6,321 nucleotides of DNA from Herminiimonas sp. (GCA_014377155.1 JACMQD010000436.1:1-6321); one strand, 5' to 3'. Positions 1 to 6,149 are shown, counted from the first letter of the stretch. Notes: a model not told the origin generated them from the letters alone. A program made the numbers and translations.

Positions 1-799
1 CGTGCAGTCAGGAAATGATGCATCGGTGGCGCTGGCCGAAGCAGTCGCCGGCACAGAGGAAGCGTTCGTGGCGCTGATGAACCGCCAGGCTGAACAGATG
101 GGGCTGAAATCAACCCGTTTCGCCAATTCACATGGCTTGCCAAGTCCCGATAACTTTTCGACTGCACAGGATTTGTCGGTACTGGCAGCACGCCTGGTCG
201 CCGACCATCCCGAGTTCTACAAGATTTATTCCACCAAAAGTTTTACTTACAACAAGATCAAGCAACCTAACCGCAATCGCCTGCTATGGCTCGATCCGAC
301 GGTCGACGGCATGAAAACCGGCCATACCGCCTCTGCCGGATATTGCCTTATCGCGACAGCCAAGCGTCCCAACGGGTCGGGCGAACGGCGGCTGATTTCG
401 GTGGTACTCGGCACCACGTCGGATCAGGTACGGTCGCAGGAAAGCCAGAAACTGCTGAACTGGGGCTTTCAGAATTTCGATACCGTCAAGCTGTATGACA
501 AAGGGCAAGCCATCGAGTCGCCGCAAGTCTGGAAAGGCTCGCAGAACCAGGTCAAGATCGGTTTCAACCATGATGTCTGGGTCACGATCCCGAAAGGCGT
601 GGCCGGCAAAATGAAGCCCGCACTGCAGCGCAATGATCCGTTGGTCGCGCCGATTGCGCAGAACAGCAAGGTCGGCACCATGAAGCTGATGGCCGATAAC
701 AAGGTCATCGTCGAATTGCCGGTACTGGCGTTGGAGCAGGTCAACCAGGCCAGTATTTTCGGTCGGGCTTGGGATTCGATGCGCTTGTGGGTGAAATAA
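1..799 (+). CDS. dacA: D-alanyl-D-alanine carboxypeptidase (PBP5/6 type, serine peptidase S11), 5' end missing
   Basis: This is the C-terminal 265 residues of a low-molecular-mass penicillin-binding protein that removes the terminal D-Ala from peptidoglycan pentapeptides in the periplasm. Numbering from base 2, the SxN motif is Ser-Gly-Asn at residues 3-5 and the KTG triad is Lys105-Thr106-Gly107 within VDGMKTGHTASAG. The nucleophile motif SxxK and the signal peptide must lie left of the window, so the apparent GTG at base 2 is an internal valine codon and not a start. After the catalytic domain, residues of roughly 160-245 match the beta-sandwich PBP5 C-terminal domain. The last 15 residues (SIFGRAWDSMRLWVK) resemble the amphipathic membrane-anchoring helix of E. 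coli DacA. The similarity to E. coli DacA as I remember it is continuous. The choice of dacA rather than dacC or dacD is by overall family and by the lip locus context. The gene stops at TAA 797-799 and a terminator hairpin follows. Confidence 0.95.
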   Translation, partial: VQSGNDASVALAEAVAGTEEAFVALMNRQAEQMGLKSTRFANSHGLPSPDNFSTAQDLSVLAARLVADHPEFYKIYSTKSFTYNKIKQPNRNRLLWLDPTVDGMKTGHTASAGYCLIATAKRPNGSGERRLISVVLGTTSDQVRSQESQKLLNWGFQNFDTVKLYDKGQAIESPQVWKGSQNQVKIGFNHDVWVTIPKGVAGKMKPALQRNDPLVAPIAQNSKVGTMKLMADNKVIVELPVLALEQVNQASIFGRAWDSMRLWVK

Positions 800-822
800 G
801 ACTGGCCTGAATAGGTCTGGGC

Positions 823-895
823 AAGCAAGAAGCCCTCGACCTGAACCGACCTCAAACTTTAGGGAGTCAGTTCAGAACGAGGGCTTCTTGCTTTT
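823..895 (+). terminator. Long intrinsic terminator hairpin after the carboxypeptidase gene
   Basis: A perfect 16-bp inverted repeat pairs 823-838 (AAGCAAGAAGCCCTCG) with 878-893. Inside it, after a 2x2 internal loop, CTGAAC (841-846) pairs with GTTCAG (870-875). One mismatch further in, GAC (848-850) pairs with GTC (866-868). A short T run (892-895) ends the right arm, so the U tract favours termination of plus-strand transcription from the carboxypeptidase gene. The minus-strand acyltransferase converges on the same hairpin, but there is no T run beyond the left arm, so termination in that direction is less sure. The stem is longer than usual for an intrinsic terminator. Confidence 0.75.
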
Positions 896-923
896 CGGCT
901 GACGCTAGCCGTGTGAGGCCGGC

Positions 924-1541
924 TTAGCGTGTTCCGCCAAGTGCCCGTGCCGGCATACCGACCACCGTTGTGTTCGAGGCGACATTCTTGGTAACGAGCG
1001 CACCGGCGCCGACGGTAGCCCATGCGCCCACGTTAATCTTCGGCAGTACGGTACATCCCAGCGCCATGAACACCCCTTCTTCGATCGATGCGCCGCCAGC
1101 CAGATGCGCCACCGCGATATGCGCATAGTCCCCGACGCGACAATGATGATCGACACTTGCCTTGGTGTTAAGAATCACGTGCGCCCCGATTCGCGCACCA
1201 GGTTGGACAATTGCACCTGCGCAAACAATAGTGCCCGCACCGAGGATGACTTCGGGATGGACCCAGGAAAAAGGATGAACCACACTGATCCAGTCCATAT
1301 CGATTTCAAGCGACAGTCGCTTGCGTGCGGCGTTGTCGCCTATCGCAATAAAACCGTGCGAGCATTTTGCGCTCGTAATTTCGCTGATCGGGCCGATAAT
1401 CGGTATCCCCAGAATCGTACCGCCCCAGCTGGACGGCGCATCCGCATAGAATCCGTTAATTTCGATGCCGTTGGCAAGTAGCGTGCTGGCAACCACTGCC
1501 GCATGTCCGCCTGCGCCGATAATAGCGACACACTTAGCCAT
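924..1541 (-). CDS. NeuD/PglD-family sugar O- or N-acyltransferase (left-handed beta-helix)
   Basis: The 205-residue protein (numbers below count from the GTG one codon earlier) has two parts. An N-terminal PglD-type nucleotide-sugar-binding domain begins with VAIIGAGGHAAVVA (6-19). A hexapeptide-repeat left-handed beta-helix covers about 98-200 and ends with VGMPARAL. Family members transfer an acetyl or other acyl group from acyl-CoA to an amino or hydroxyl group of a sugar such as UDP-4-amino sugars, sialic acid or surface-glycan precursors, in the cytoplasm. His133 and His142, nine residues apart in VDHHCRVGDYAHIA, line up with the catalytic-base and acetyl-CoA-site histidines of PglD, so the enzyme looks intact. 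ATG at 1541 is preferred over the adjacent GTG at 1544 because AAGGAG (1549-1554, minus strand) lies 7 nt upstream. There is no other glycan gene in the window, so the substrate cannot be inferred. It runs opposite to its neighbours and separates the carboxypeptidase gene from the transaminase gene. Confidence 0.88.
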   Translation of the reverse strand: MAKCVAIIGAGGHAAVVASTLLANGIEINGFYADAPSSWGGTILGIPIIGPISEITSAKCSHGFIAIGDNAARKRLSLEIDMDWISVVHPFSWVHPEVILGAGTIVCAGAIVQPGARIGAHVILNTKASVDHHCRVGDYAHIAVAHLAGGASIEEGVFMALGCTVLPKINVGAWATVGAGALVTKNVASNTTVVGMPARALGGTR

Positions 1542-1606
1542 CACCGAACTCCTTCACGCCGTGATTTTCGATCGATTCCGTTACATGACGGTTTGATGTT
1601 TGCCAT
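1541..1606 (-). CDS. Possible 21-residue leader ORF coupled to the acyltransferase
   Basis: An ATG at 1606-1604 opens 21 codons that end in TGA at 1543-1541. The stop shares one base with the acyltransferase ATG (TGATG), the classic arrangement for translational coupling. AGGAG (minus strand, 1615-1619) is 8 nt before the ATG, a good Shine-Dalgarno. The peptide starts MANIKPSC and ends SRREGVR; it is basic and has no membrane segment or run of a single amino acid that would suggest attenuation. It may be a coupling leader, the remnant of a lost upstream gene, or chance. I do not recognise it. Confidence 0.3.
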   Translation of the reverse strand: MANIKPSCNGIDRKSRREGVR

Positions 1607-1830
1607 AATCCCCACTCCTGTCTGGTCTAAAAAAACTGCCATCGCCCCCTGAAATCTTCAAAGCAATGAAGTCCGTATATGCACACTTTACGACATTGCA
1701 TAACTTTTAAATAACATTTTGGACAGGGCTTGGCGGGGAGCAAACTGTCAGTCATTTCTCATGCGGATTTTGCATAAACATTGCTTGCGTCTGTGTGAGA
1801 ATTGCTTATCTTCACGTCATAGGAAATCCC
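1607..1830. other. AT-rich divergent intergenic region between acyltransferase and transaminase genes
   Basis: This spacer of about 220 bases must carry the promoters for both the minus-strand acyltransferase and the plus-strand transaminase. It is visibly richer in A and T than the flanking genes, notably at 1686-1720, where ATAAC occurs twice at an 11-base offset (1700-1704 and 1711-1715). An A run lies at 1629-1635. I found no promoter pair close enough to consensus to name, no convincing hairpin and no credible gene. The ribosome binding site AGGA at 1821-1824 belongs to the transaminase. Confidence 0.5.
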
Positions 1831-2676
1831 ATGAACGACCCCCTCGTCTATCTCAACGGCGATATGACGCCTCTATCCGAAGCCCGCATTCCGGTGCTGG
1901 ACCGCGGCTTCATATTCGGTGATGGCATCTATGAAGTCATCCCGATCTATCATCGCAAAATGTTCCGCGCCGAGCAGCATATGGCACGCCTGTTTCGTAG
2001 CCTGGCTGCGATTCAGATTGCCAATCCTTATGACAAGGATGCATGGATGGCGCTTATCAAAAAAGTGGTGGATGCGCATGAGGCCGACGACCAGATGGTC
2101 TATCTGCAGATTACGCGCGGCGTGGCCAAGCGTGGCCATGCGTTCCCGAAAGACACGACGCCGACGGTCTTCATCATGACCAATCCGATTACGTTGCCAA
2201 CGAAGGCCTTGCGCGTCTCCGGCGTACCCTGCGTGTCAATGGAAGACAAGCGCTGGCTGCGCTGTGAAATCAAGTCGATTTCGTTGCTCGGCAACGTACT
2301 GGCGGCGCAAAATGCGGTGGAACACGAGGCAGTCGAATCGATCCAGTTCCGCGATGGATTTCTGACCGAAGCGTCGTCATCGAACGTCTGGATCGTCAAG
2401 GATGGGACACTCGCCGGCCCGCCCAAGGACAACCTGATTCTGGAAGGAATCCGCTACGGTCTGATCGAAGAATTGTGCGCGGCTGGCAAGATTCCGATCG
2501 AGGCACGCCGCATTACCCGCGATGAAGTATTCGCCGCCGATGAAGTGCTACTGTCGTCGGCGACGAAGGAGGTGCTCGCTGTCGTGAGCATCGATGGAAA
2601 AGCTATTGGAAACGGCAAGCCCGGCCCCATTTATGCAGCATTGTACGACGCCTATCAAGCAGCCAAAGCTGCCTGA
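1831..2676 (+). CDS. dat: D-amino-acid transaminase (class IV PLP aminotransferase)
   Basis: The 281-residue protein is a fold-type IV pyridoxal-phosphate transaminase of the D-alanine aminotransferase/branched-chain aminotransferase family. The expected reaction is D-alanine + 2-oxoglutarate <-> pyruvate + D-glutamate, in the cytoplasm. The PLP lysine is Lys148 in CEIKSISLLGNVLA. Glu180 in TEASSSNVW matches the glutamate that contacts the pyridine nitrogen. Tyr34 in GDGIYEV, and Arg101 and His103 in AKRGHAFP, match the tyrosine and RxH residues that bind the substrate carboxylate in Bacillus D-amino-acid transaminase. The RxH pair is why I prefer this over a branched-chain or aminodeoxychorismate-lyase assignment. 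The frame is open upstream to a GTG at 1795, but ATG 1831 is chosen because AGGA (1821-1824) lies 6 nt before it and the family N-terminus (VYLNGD near residue 10) then fits. ybeD follows after 58 bases, so the two are probably cotranscribed. Confidence 0.92.
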   Translation: MNDPLVYLNGDMTPLSEARIPVLDRGFIFGDGIYEVIPIYHRKMFRAEQHMARLFRSLAAIQIANPYDKDAWMALIKKVVDAHEADDQMVYLQITRGVAKRGHAFPKDTTPTVFIMTNPITLPTKALRVSGVPCVSMEDKRWLRCEIKSISLLGNVLAAQNAVEHEAVESIQFRDGFLTEASSSNVWIVKDGTLAGPPKDNLILEGIRYGLIEELCAAGKIPIEARRITRDEVFAADEVLLSSATKEVLAVVSIDGKAIGNGKPGPIYAALYDAYQAAKAA

Positions 2677-2734
2677 CGACCATTTCCAACACTCCTCGTC
2701 CCGTTATTGCGGGGCGTCACCGCGACCTACGACC

Positions 2735-3004
2735 ATGACCGAACCGACCGAAAGCCTGATCGTCTATCCCAGTGAGTTTCCCATCAAGATCATGGGACCA
2801 AGGCATGATGCATTCGCCCAGACGATCGTGGAACTGGTGCTGCAGTTCGACCCGGCCTTCGAACCGGAGACGATCGAAATGCGGCCATCTGCCAACGGTA
2901 ATTACCTGGGACTCACGGTCACGGTGCGCGCCACCAGTCGCCAGCAGCTCGATGATCTGTATCGCGCACTGACTTCCCATCCAATGGTCAAGATCGTACT
3001 GTAG
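2735..3004 (+). CDS. ybeD: DUF493 / YbeD family small protein
   Basis: This 89-residue protein is close in length to E. coli YbeD (87 residues). It shares the family landmarks: a start like LIVYPSEFPIKIMG (8-21), a central SANGNYLGLTVTVRAT (52-67), and the end LYRALTSHPMVKIVL. The fold is a small ferredoxin-like alpha/beta domain. The molecular function of the family is not settled, but the gene is a long-standing neighbour of lipB and dac. ATG 2735 is chosen from this alignment; the frame stays open upstream to 2594, overlapping the transaminase in another frame, but that extension looks like shadow sequence. No clear Shine-Dalgarno precedes the ATG. Its 3' end overlaps the convergent LysR gene by 17 bases (2988-3004), leaving no room for a dedicated terminator. 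Confidence 0.9.
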   Translation: MTEPTESLIVYPSEFPIKIMGPRHDAFAQTIVELVLQFDPAFEPETIEMRPSANGNYLGLTVTVRATSRQQLDDLYRALTSHPMVKIVL

Positions 3005-3929
3005 CGCGCGTAATGCCACCCGCGCCACCGGCATCGGCGGCTTTCCATTTGTCGACCTCGAGAAACAACCAGTTACGAAAAGCCTTGACCTGCGATTTTT
3101 GCATCGTGGCCGGCGGACACACGAAATAATACGACGACGGGCATTTCACGGTTGCCTCGAACAGCCGCACCAGCTCACCCGCCTGCACGTCGGACGCCGC
3201 CATCGCATGACGCACCAATGCAATGCCCTGGCCGTCGATCGCCGCCCGGATCAGCATGGTTGAATCCTCATAAACAATACCCGCAGTCGGTTCCGGCAAG
3301 TGCACCTGTGCGACCCGAAACCAGGGCAGCCAGGGTTCCATGTCACAGCGCAGCAACGCGCCGCGCACCAGGTCTTGCGGCGTCGCCGGCAAATCGCCAC
3401 GATTAAAATGCGGACTGGCCACTGGATAGTAGTAATCATCCATCAGCAGTTCCTCAGCCAGGCCGGGGTAATTGCCGCTGCCGAAACGCAATGCCACATC
3501 GACCTCTTCGCGCGCAAAGTCCGTCAGATGCGTACTCGACTGCAGACGCACCTCGATATCGGGATATTGCTCGATGAAGCGCCCCAGGCGTGGCGACAGC
3601 CAGCGCGCCGCAAACGACGTCAGGGACGAGATCGTCAGCCGGCGGTGTGCCGCGTCGGTCTTTACGGCATCGGTGGCCAGCGCAATATCCATCAGGCTCT
3701 TGCGCAACGCCAGCGCGAACTGATGACCATTTTCCGTCAGCGTCAGCCGCTTGCCCGACCGCGTAAACAATTGGACGCCCAACTCCTCTTCGAGCGCGCG
3801 TACCTGATGGCTGATGGCGCCGTGCGTGACATGGATTTCGTCGGCTGCGCGTGAAAAATTCTGATGCCGCGCTGCCGCCTCGAAAGCACGCAGGGCGGTC
3901 AGGTTAGGAAGTTTGCGAAAATCTGCCAT
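2988..3929 (-). CDS. LysR-family transcriptional regulator, GcvA-like
   Basis: The 313-residue protein is a full-length LysR regulator. The N-terminal winged helix-turn-helix is at about 7-66, with FSRAADEIHVTHGAISHQVRAL carrying the helix-turn-helix. It is followed by a linker helix and a periplasmic-binding-like effector domain from about 95 to 295. The phrases LPNLTALRAFEAAARH, RWLSPRLGRF and VDVALRFGSGNYPGL are typical of the GcvA subgroup. That name covers many paralogues in Burkholderiales, so the target is not implied to be glycine cleavage. The last 20 residues are low in complexity (Ala, Gly, Thr) and overlap the ybeD 3' end. ATG 3929 fits the family N-terminus, although its ribosome binding site is weak. 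The gene is divergent from the DUF2917 gene across 151 bases, so control of that gene and of itself is the first hypothesis. E. coli has a LysR gene, ybeF, between lipB and lipA; here the LysR sits in a different slot. Confidence 0.93.
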   Translation of the reverse strand: MADFRKLPNLTALRAFEAAARHQNFSRAADEIHVTHGAISHQVRALEEELGVQLFTRSGKRLTLTENGHQFALALRKSLMDIALATDAVKTDAAHRRLTISSLTSFAARWLSPRLGRFIEQYPDIEVRLQSSTHLTDFAREEVDVALRFGSGNYPGLAEELLMDDYYYPVASPHFNRGDLPATPQDLVRGALLRCDMEPWLPWFRVAQVHLPEPTAGIVYEDSTMLIRAAIDGQGIALVRHAMAASDVQAGELVRLFEATVKCPSSYYFVCPPATMQKSQVKAFRNWLFLEVDKWKAADAGGAGGITRATVRS

Positions 3930-3935
3930 GCGTTC

Positions 3936-3953
3936 TTATGTGAATTTACCTAA
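3936..3953. promoter_or_regulatory. Candidate LysR operator: 18-bp imperfect dyad
   Basis: The sequence TTATGTGAATTTACCTAA reads as TTAnGTnAATTnACnTAA: 7 of 9 base pairs about the centre are symmetric. It contains T-N11-A spacings (for example T3936 and A3948), as in LysR boxes. It lies 7 bases upstream of the regulator's start codon. A second copy of its core, GAATTTA, occurs at 3964-3970, 22 bases (about two helical turns) from the first at 3942-3948. The role is inferred from position and symmetry only. Confidence 0.35.
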
Positions 3954-3966
3954 CAAGAGAGTGGAA

Positions 3967-3996
3967 TTTATATCGTTTAGCCTTGTACCGTGCGAA
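3967..3996 (-). promoter_or_regulatory. Candidate promoter of the LysR gene
   Basis: On the minus strand TTCGCA (3996-3991) is followed after 18 bases by TATAAA (3972-3967), respectively four and five of six matches to the sigma-70 -35 and -10 hexamers. The predicted start near 3960 would put the 18-bp dyad just downstream of the transcription start, and the second GAATTTA on the -10 element. This would suit autorepression. It is weak evidence on its own. Confidence 0.3.
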
Positions 3997-4080
3997 GACT
4001 ACACTTCTCTCATCGGCAGTCAAACAAACAACCTGACAGCGAGATCAAGCCGATCGACATCCCTACAGGAGTATAACGTC

Positions 4081-4401
4081 ATGCAAAATTTATTCGCAAA
4101 ACAATCCTTGAGAATCGCGGCCGGGAACGTTGTGTCAGGCGTATCGGATCGCGAACAAATTGTGCGCGTGGAGTGCGGCAAGGTATGGATCACAATCGAA
4201 GGATCGCGCCAGGACTATTGGCTCAGGGCAGGCCAGTCGGTAACGGTGGTGCCTGGCCGCTTGGTCGTGATCGAAGCCGATGTCCTCGACAGCCGCGTTT
4301 CATTGCCGGCGATGCGCGCGCATCCGTTCCGGCTGTCGGCTGCAAACGTGCGGACGCTGGCGTACGGCCTGCTTCACCCTCGGAGCGCGCGGGTCAGTTA
4401 A
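4081..4401 (+). CDS. DUF2917 family protein of unknown function
   Basis: The protein has 106 residues with no signal peptide or membrane segment. Residues about 10-70 show the DUF2917 pattern: [23 protein letters not shown] and a following [13 protein letters not shown], a set of short beta strands with conserved glycine turns, a Trp in the VWIT strand, and a second Trp before the RAGQ turn. This looks cupin-like, but I see no metal-binding histidine set. The C-terminal 35 residues are basic (several Arg). ATG 4081 is chosen because AGGAG (4067-4071) is 9 nt upstream; the frame extends further up to 3913, but that part lies in the divergent control region. The family commonly sits beside LysR regulators in Burkholderiales, as here. 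Its function is not known to me, and there is no sign that it acts in lipoate synthesis. Confidence 0.85.
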   Translation: MQNLFAKQSLRIAAGNVVSGVSDREQIVRVECGKVWITIEGSRQDYWLRAGQSVTVVPGRLVVIEADVLDSRVSLPAMRAHPFRLSAANVRTLAYGLLHPRSARVS

Positions 4402-4405
4402 AATT

Positions 4406-4435
4406 TCGACAACTGCAGGCAAAGTTCGGTACACT
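4406..4435 (+). promoter_or_regulatory. Candidate promoter for lipBA, possibly giving a leaderless transcript
   Basis: TCGACA (4406-4411, five of six to TTGACA) and TACACT (4430-4435, four of six to TATAAT) are separated by 18 bases. The lipB ATG begins only 7 bases after the -10 hexamer, so transcription would start at or next to the A of the ATG. This agrees with the absence of a Shine-Dalgarno before lipB. It also fits the need for lipBA to have its own promoter once separated from ybeD. Confidence 0.35.
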
Positions 4436-4442
4436 TGCCGCC

Positions 4443-5120
4443 ATGCCTGCAGCGCCCGCCAACCTTACCTTGCCGATCATCCGACAGCGCGGCGTCGAAC
4501 CGTTTTCAGTCAGCTTCGACGCCATGCGCGCGTTCACCGCTGCGCGCGACGCGGCCAGTGCAGACGAATTATGGATCGTCGAACACCCGCCCGTCTTCAC
4601 GCTCGGCCTCGGTGCCGACTTGGCCCATGTGCTCGATGCACACACAATACCCGTCATTCAGACCGATCGCGGCGGCGAAGTCACCTACCATGGCCCCGGC
4701 CAGGTGGTCATCTACCTGCTGATGGATCTGCGGCGGCGCCATGCCGGTGCGCGACTGTTCGCACGCGAATTCGTCCACACGATCGAGCAATCGGTGATCG
4801 ATACGCTGGCAGCGTATAATCTGGCAACCCAGCGCAAGGCCGGCGCGCCTGGGATTTATGTGTCGCAAGGGCGCTGGGAAGGCGCAAAAATCGCTGCTCT
4901 CGGCTTGAAAATACGCGGCAACGGCTGCACCTATCATGGTGTGTCGCTGAACGTGGCGATGGACCTGACGCCGTTTTCCTGGATCAATCCGTGCGGCCAG
5001 GAAGGGCTGGTAACCGTAGACATGCGCACACTGGGCGTCGATGCCGCACTGCCCGAGCTGCAATCTGCATTGGCCCTGAAACTGATACACGCGCTCGCTA
5101 ATGTTGCCAGCCAGATTTGA
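4443..5120 (+). CDS. lipB: Lipoyl(octanoyl) transferase
   Basis: LipB moves the octanoyl group from octanoyl-acyl carrier protein to the lipoyl-domain lysine of pyruvate and 2-oxoglutarate dehydrogenases and to GcvH, in the cytoplasm, the first step of endogenous lipoate assembly. The 225-residue protein carries the family signature [12 protein letters not shown] at 76-87. Lys149 in [10 protein letters not shown] and Cys184 in INPCGQEG correspond to the catalytic lysine/cysteine pair (Lys135 and Cys169 in E. coli). The length and all motifs are those of an intact enzyme. ATG 4443 is chosen because the family N-terminus starts here; the frame is open upstream to 4173 but that part overlaps the DUF2917 gene out of frame. 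No Shine-Dalgarno is seen. lipA follows after 48 bases and is probably cotranscribed. Confidence 0.95.
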   Translation: MPAAPANLTLPIIRQRGVEPFSVSFDAMRAFTAARDAASADELWIVEHPPVFTLGLGADLAHVLDAHTIPVIQTDRGGEVTYHGPGQVVIYLLMDLRRRHAGARLFAREFVHTIEQSVIDTLAAYNLATQRKAGAPGIYVSQGRWEGAKIAALGLKIRGNGCTYHGVSLNVAMDLTPFSWINPCGQEGLVTVDMRTLGVDAALPELQSALALKLIHALANVASQI

Positions 5121-5168
5121 TTCCTACGAACCGACCGCACCGACATCGCCCCTAACCTGCCACCAGCC

Positions 5169-6149
5169 ATGACAACCGACATTACGCCCGTACCGCTTTA
5201 CAATCCGAACGAAAAACAGAAAGGTGCGGCCAAGACGATCCGTATCCCGATCAAAATCGTTCCGGCGGAGCGGCTTAAGAAGCCGGACTGGATTCGCGTC
5301 AAGGCGGCATCGCCGACGACCCGTTTCTACGAAATCAAGAACATCCTGCGCGAAAATAAGCTGGTCACGGTCTGTGAAGAAGCCAGCTGCCCGAATATCG
5401 GCGAATGCTTCGGCAAGGGCACCGCCACGTTCATGATCATGGGCGACAAATGCACCCGGCGTTGCCCGTTTTGCGATGTCGGCCATGGCCGCCCTGATCC
5501 GCTGGACGCCAATGAACCAGAAAACCTGGCCCGCACCATTGCCGCACTCAAGCTCAATTACGTCGTCATCACTTCGGTCGACCGCGACGACCTGCGCGAT
5601 GGTGGTGCCGGCCATTTCGCCGATTGCATCCGCCGCGTGCGCGAGCTGTCGCCAGCGACCCGGATCGAAATCCTGACGCCGGATTTCCGCGGCCGCATGG
5701 ATCGTGCGCTGGAAATTCTGAAATCTGCACCGCCGGATGTGATGAACCATAACCTCGAAACGGTACCGCGCTTGTACAAGGAAGCGCGCCCGGGCTCCGA
5801 TTACGACTATTCGCTGAATCTGCTGAGCCGCTTCAAGGAGCTGCATCCGCATACGCCGACCAAGTCGGGCATCATGGTCGGACTCGGCGAAACCGATGAC
5901 GAAATCCTGCAAGTCATGCGCGACCTGCGCACCCATCATGTCGACATGCTAACGATCGGGCAATACCTGATGCCGTCGGGCGACCATCTGCCGGTGCGTC
6001 GCTACGTGCATCCGGACACCTTCAAGATGTTCGAAACGGAAGCCTACAAGATGGGCTTCGTGCACGCCGCCGTGGGTGCCATGGTACGCAGTTCTTATCA
6101 TGCGGATCAGCAGGCCCATGATGCAGGAGTGAATGTCACCGTCGAGTAG
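5169..6149 (+). CDS. lipA: Lipoyl synthase (radical SAM)
   Basis: LipA inserts sulfur at C6 and C8 of protein-bound octanoyl chains, using S-adenosylmethionine radicals and a sacrificial auxiliary iron-sulfur cluster. The 326-residue protein has the auxiliary cluster cysteines Cys69, Cys74 and Cys80 (CX4CX5C in [12 protein letters not shown]). The radical-SAM cluster is Cys95, Cys99 and Cys102 (CX3CX2C in CTRRCPFC). The C-terminal RSSY motif is at 307-310, whose serine ligates the auxiliary cluster. The N-terminal stretch with [13 protein letters not shown] followed by RIPIKIVP is of the kind seen in betaproteobacterial LipA. ATG 5169 gives the usual family length; no good Shine-Dalgarno precedes it. 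It completes the pathway begun by LipB 48 bases upstream. All cluster ligands are present, so it should be active. Confidence 0.97.
   Translation: MTTDITPVPLYNPNEKQKGAAKTIRIPIKIVPAERLKKPDWIRVKAASPTTRFYEIKNILRENKLVTVCEEASCPNIGECFGKGTATFMIMGDKCTRRCPFCDVGHGRPDPLDANEPENLARTIAALKLNYVVITSVDRDDLRDGGAGHFADCIRRVRELSPATRIEILTPDFRGRMDRALEILKSAPPDVMNHNLETVPRLYKEARPGSDYDYSLNLLSRFKELHPHTPTKSGIMVGLGETDDEILQVMRDLRTHHVDMLTIGQYLMPSGDHLPVRRYVHPDTFKMFETEAYKMGFVHAAVGAMVRSSYHADQQAHDAGVNVTVE

Noticed and set aside
1795..1830. Upstream GTG start for the transaminase
   Set aside because: The extension adds 12 residues outside the family N-terminus, while ATG 1831 has AGGA at 6 nt.
2699..2716. Small CCCG/CGGG hairpin between the transaminase gene and ybeD
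   Set aside because: The stem is 4-5 bp with no T run and lies within a short gap of probably cotranscribed genes; it is likely chance.
3300..3854. Plus-strand open frame (184 codons) opposite the LysR gene
   Set aside because: It mirrors the LysR coding frame; the Arg/Gln-rich product has no recognisable features.
4569..5090. Minus-strand open frame (173 codons) opposite lipB
   Set aside because: It is antisense to an intact lipB, has no ribosome binding site that I can see and no recognisable domain.
5124..5939. Long minus-strand open frame (271 codons) opposite lipA
   Set aside because: It lies almost wholly antisense to lipA, whose every catalytic motif is intact; the composition (many Arg, Ala, Asp, Ile without domain motifs) is that of a mirror frame in GC-rich coding DNA.
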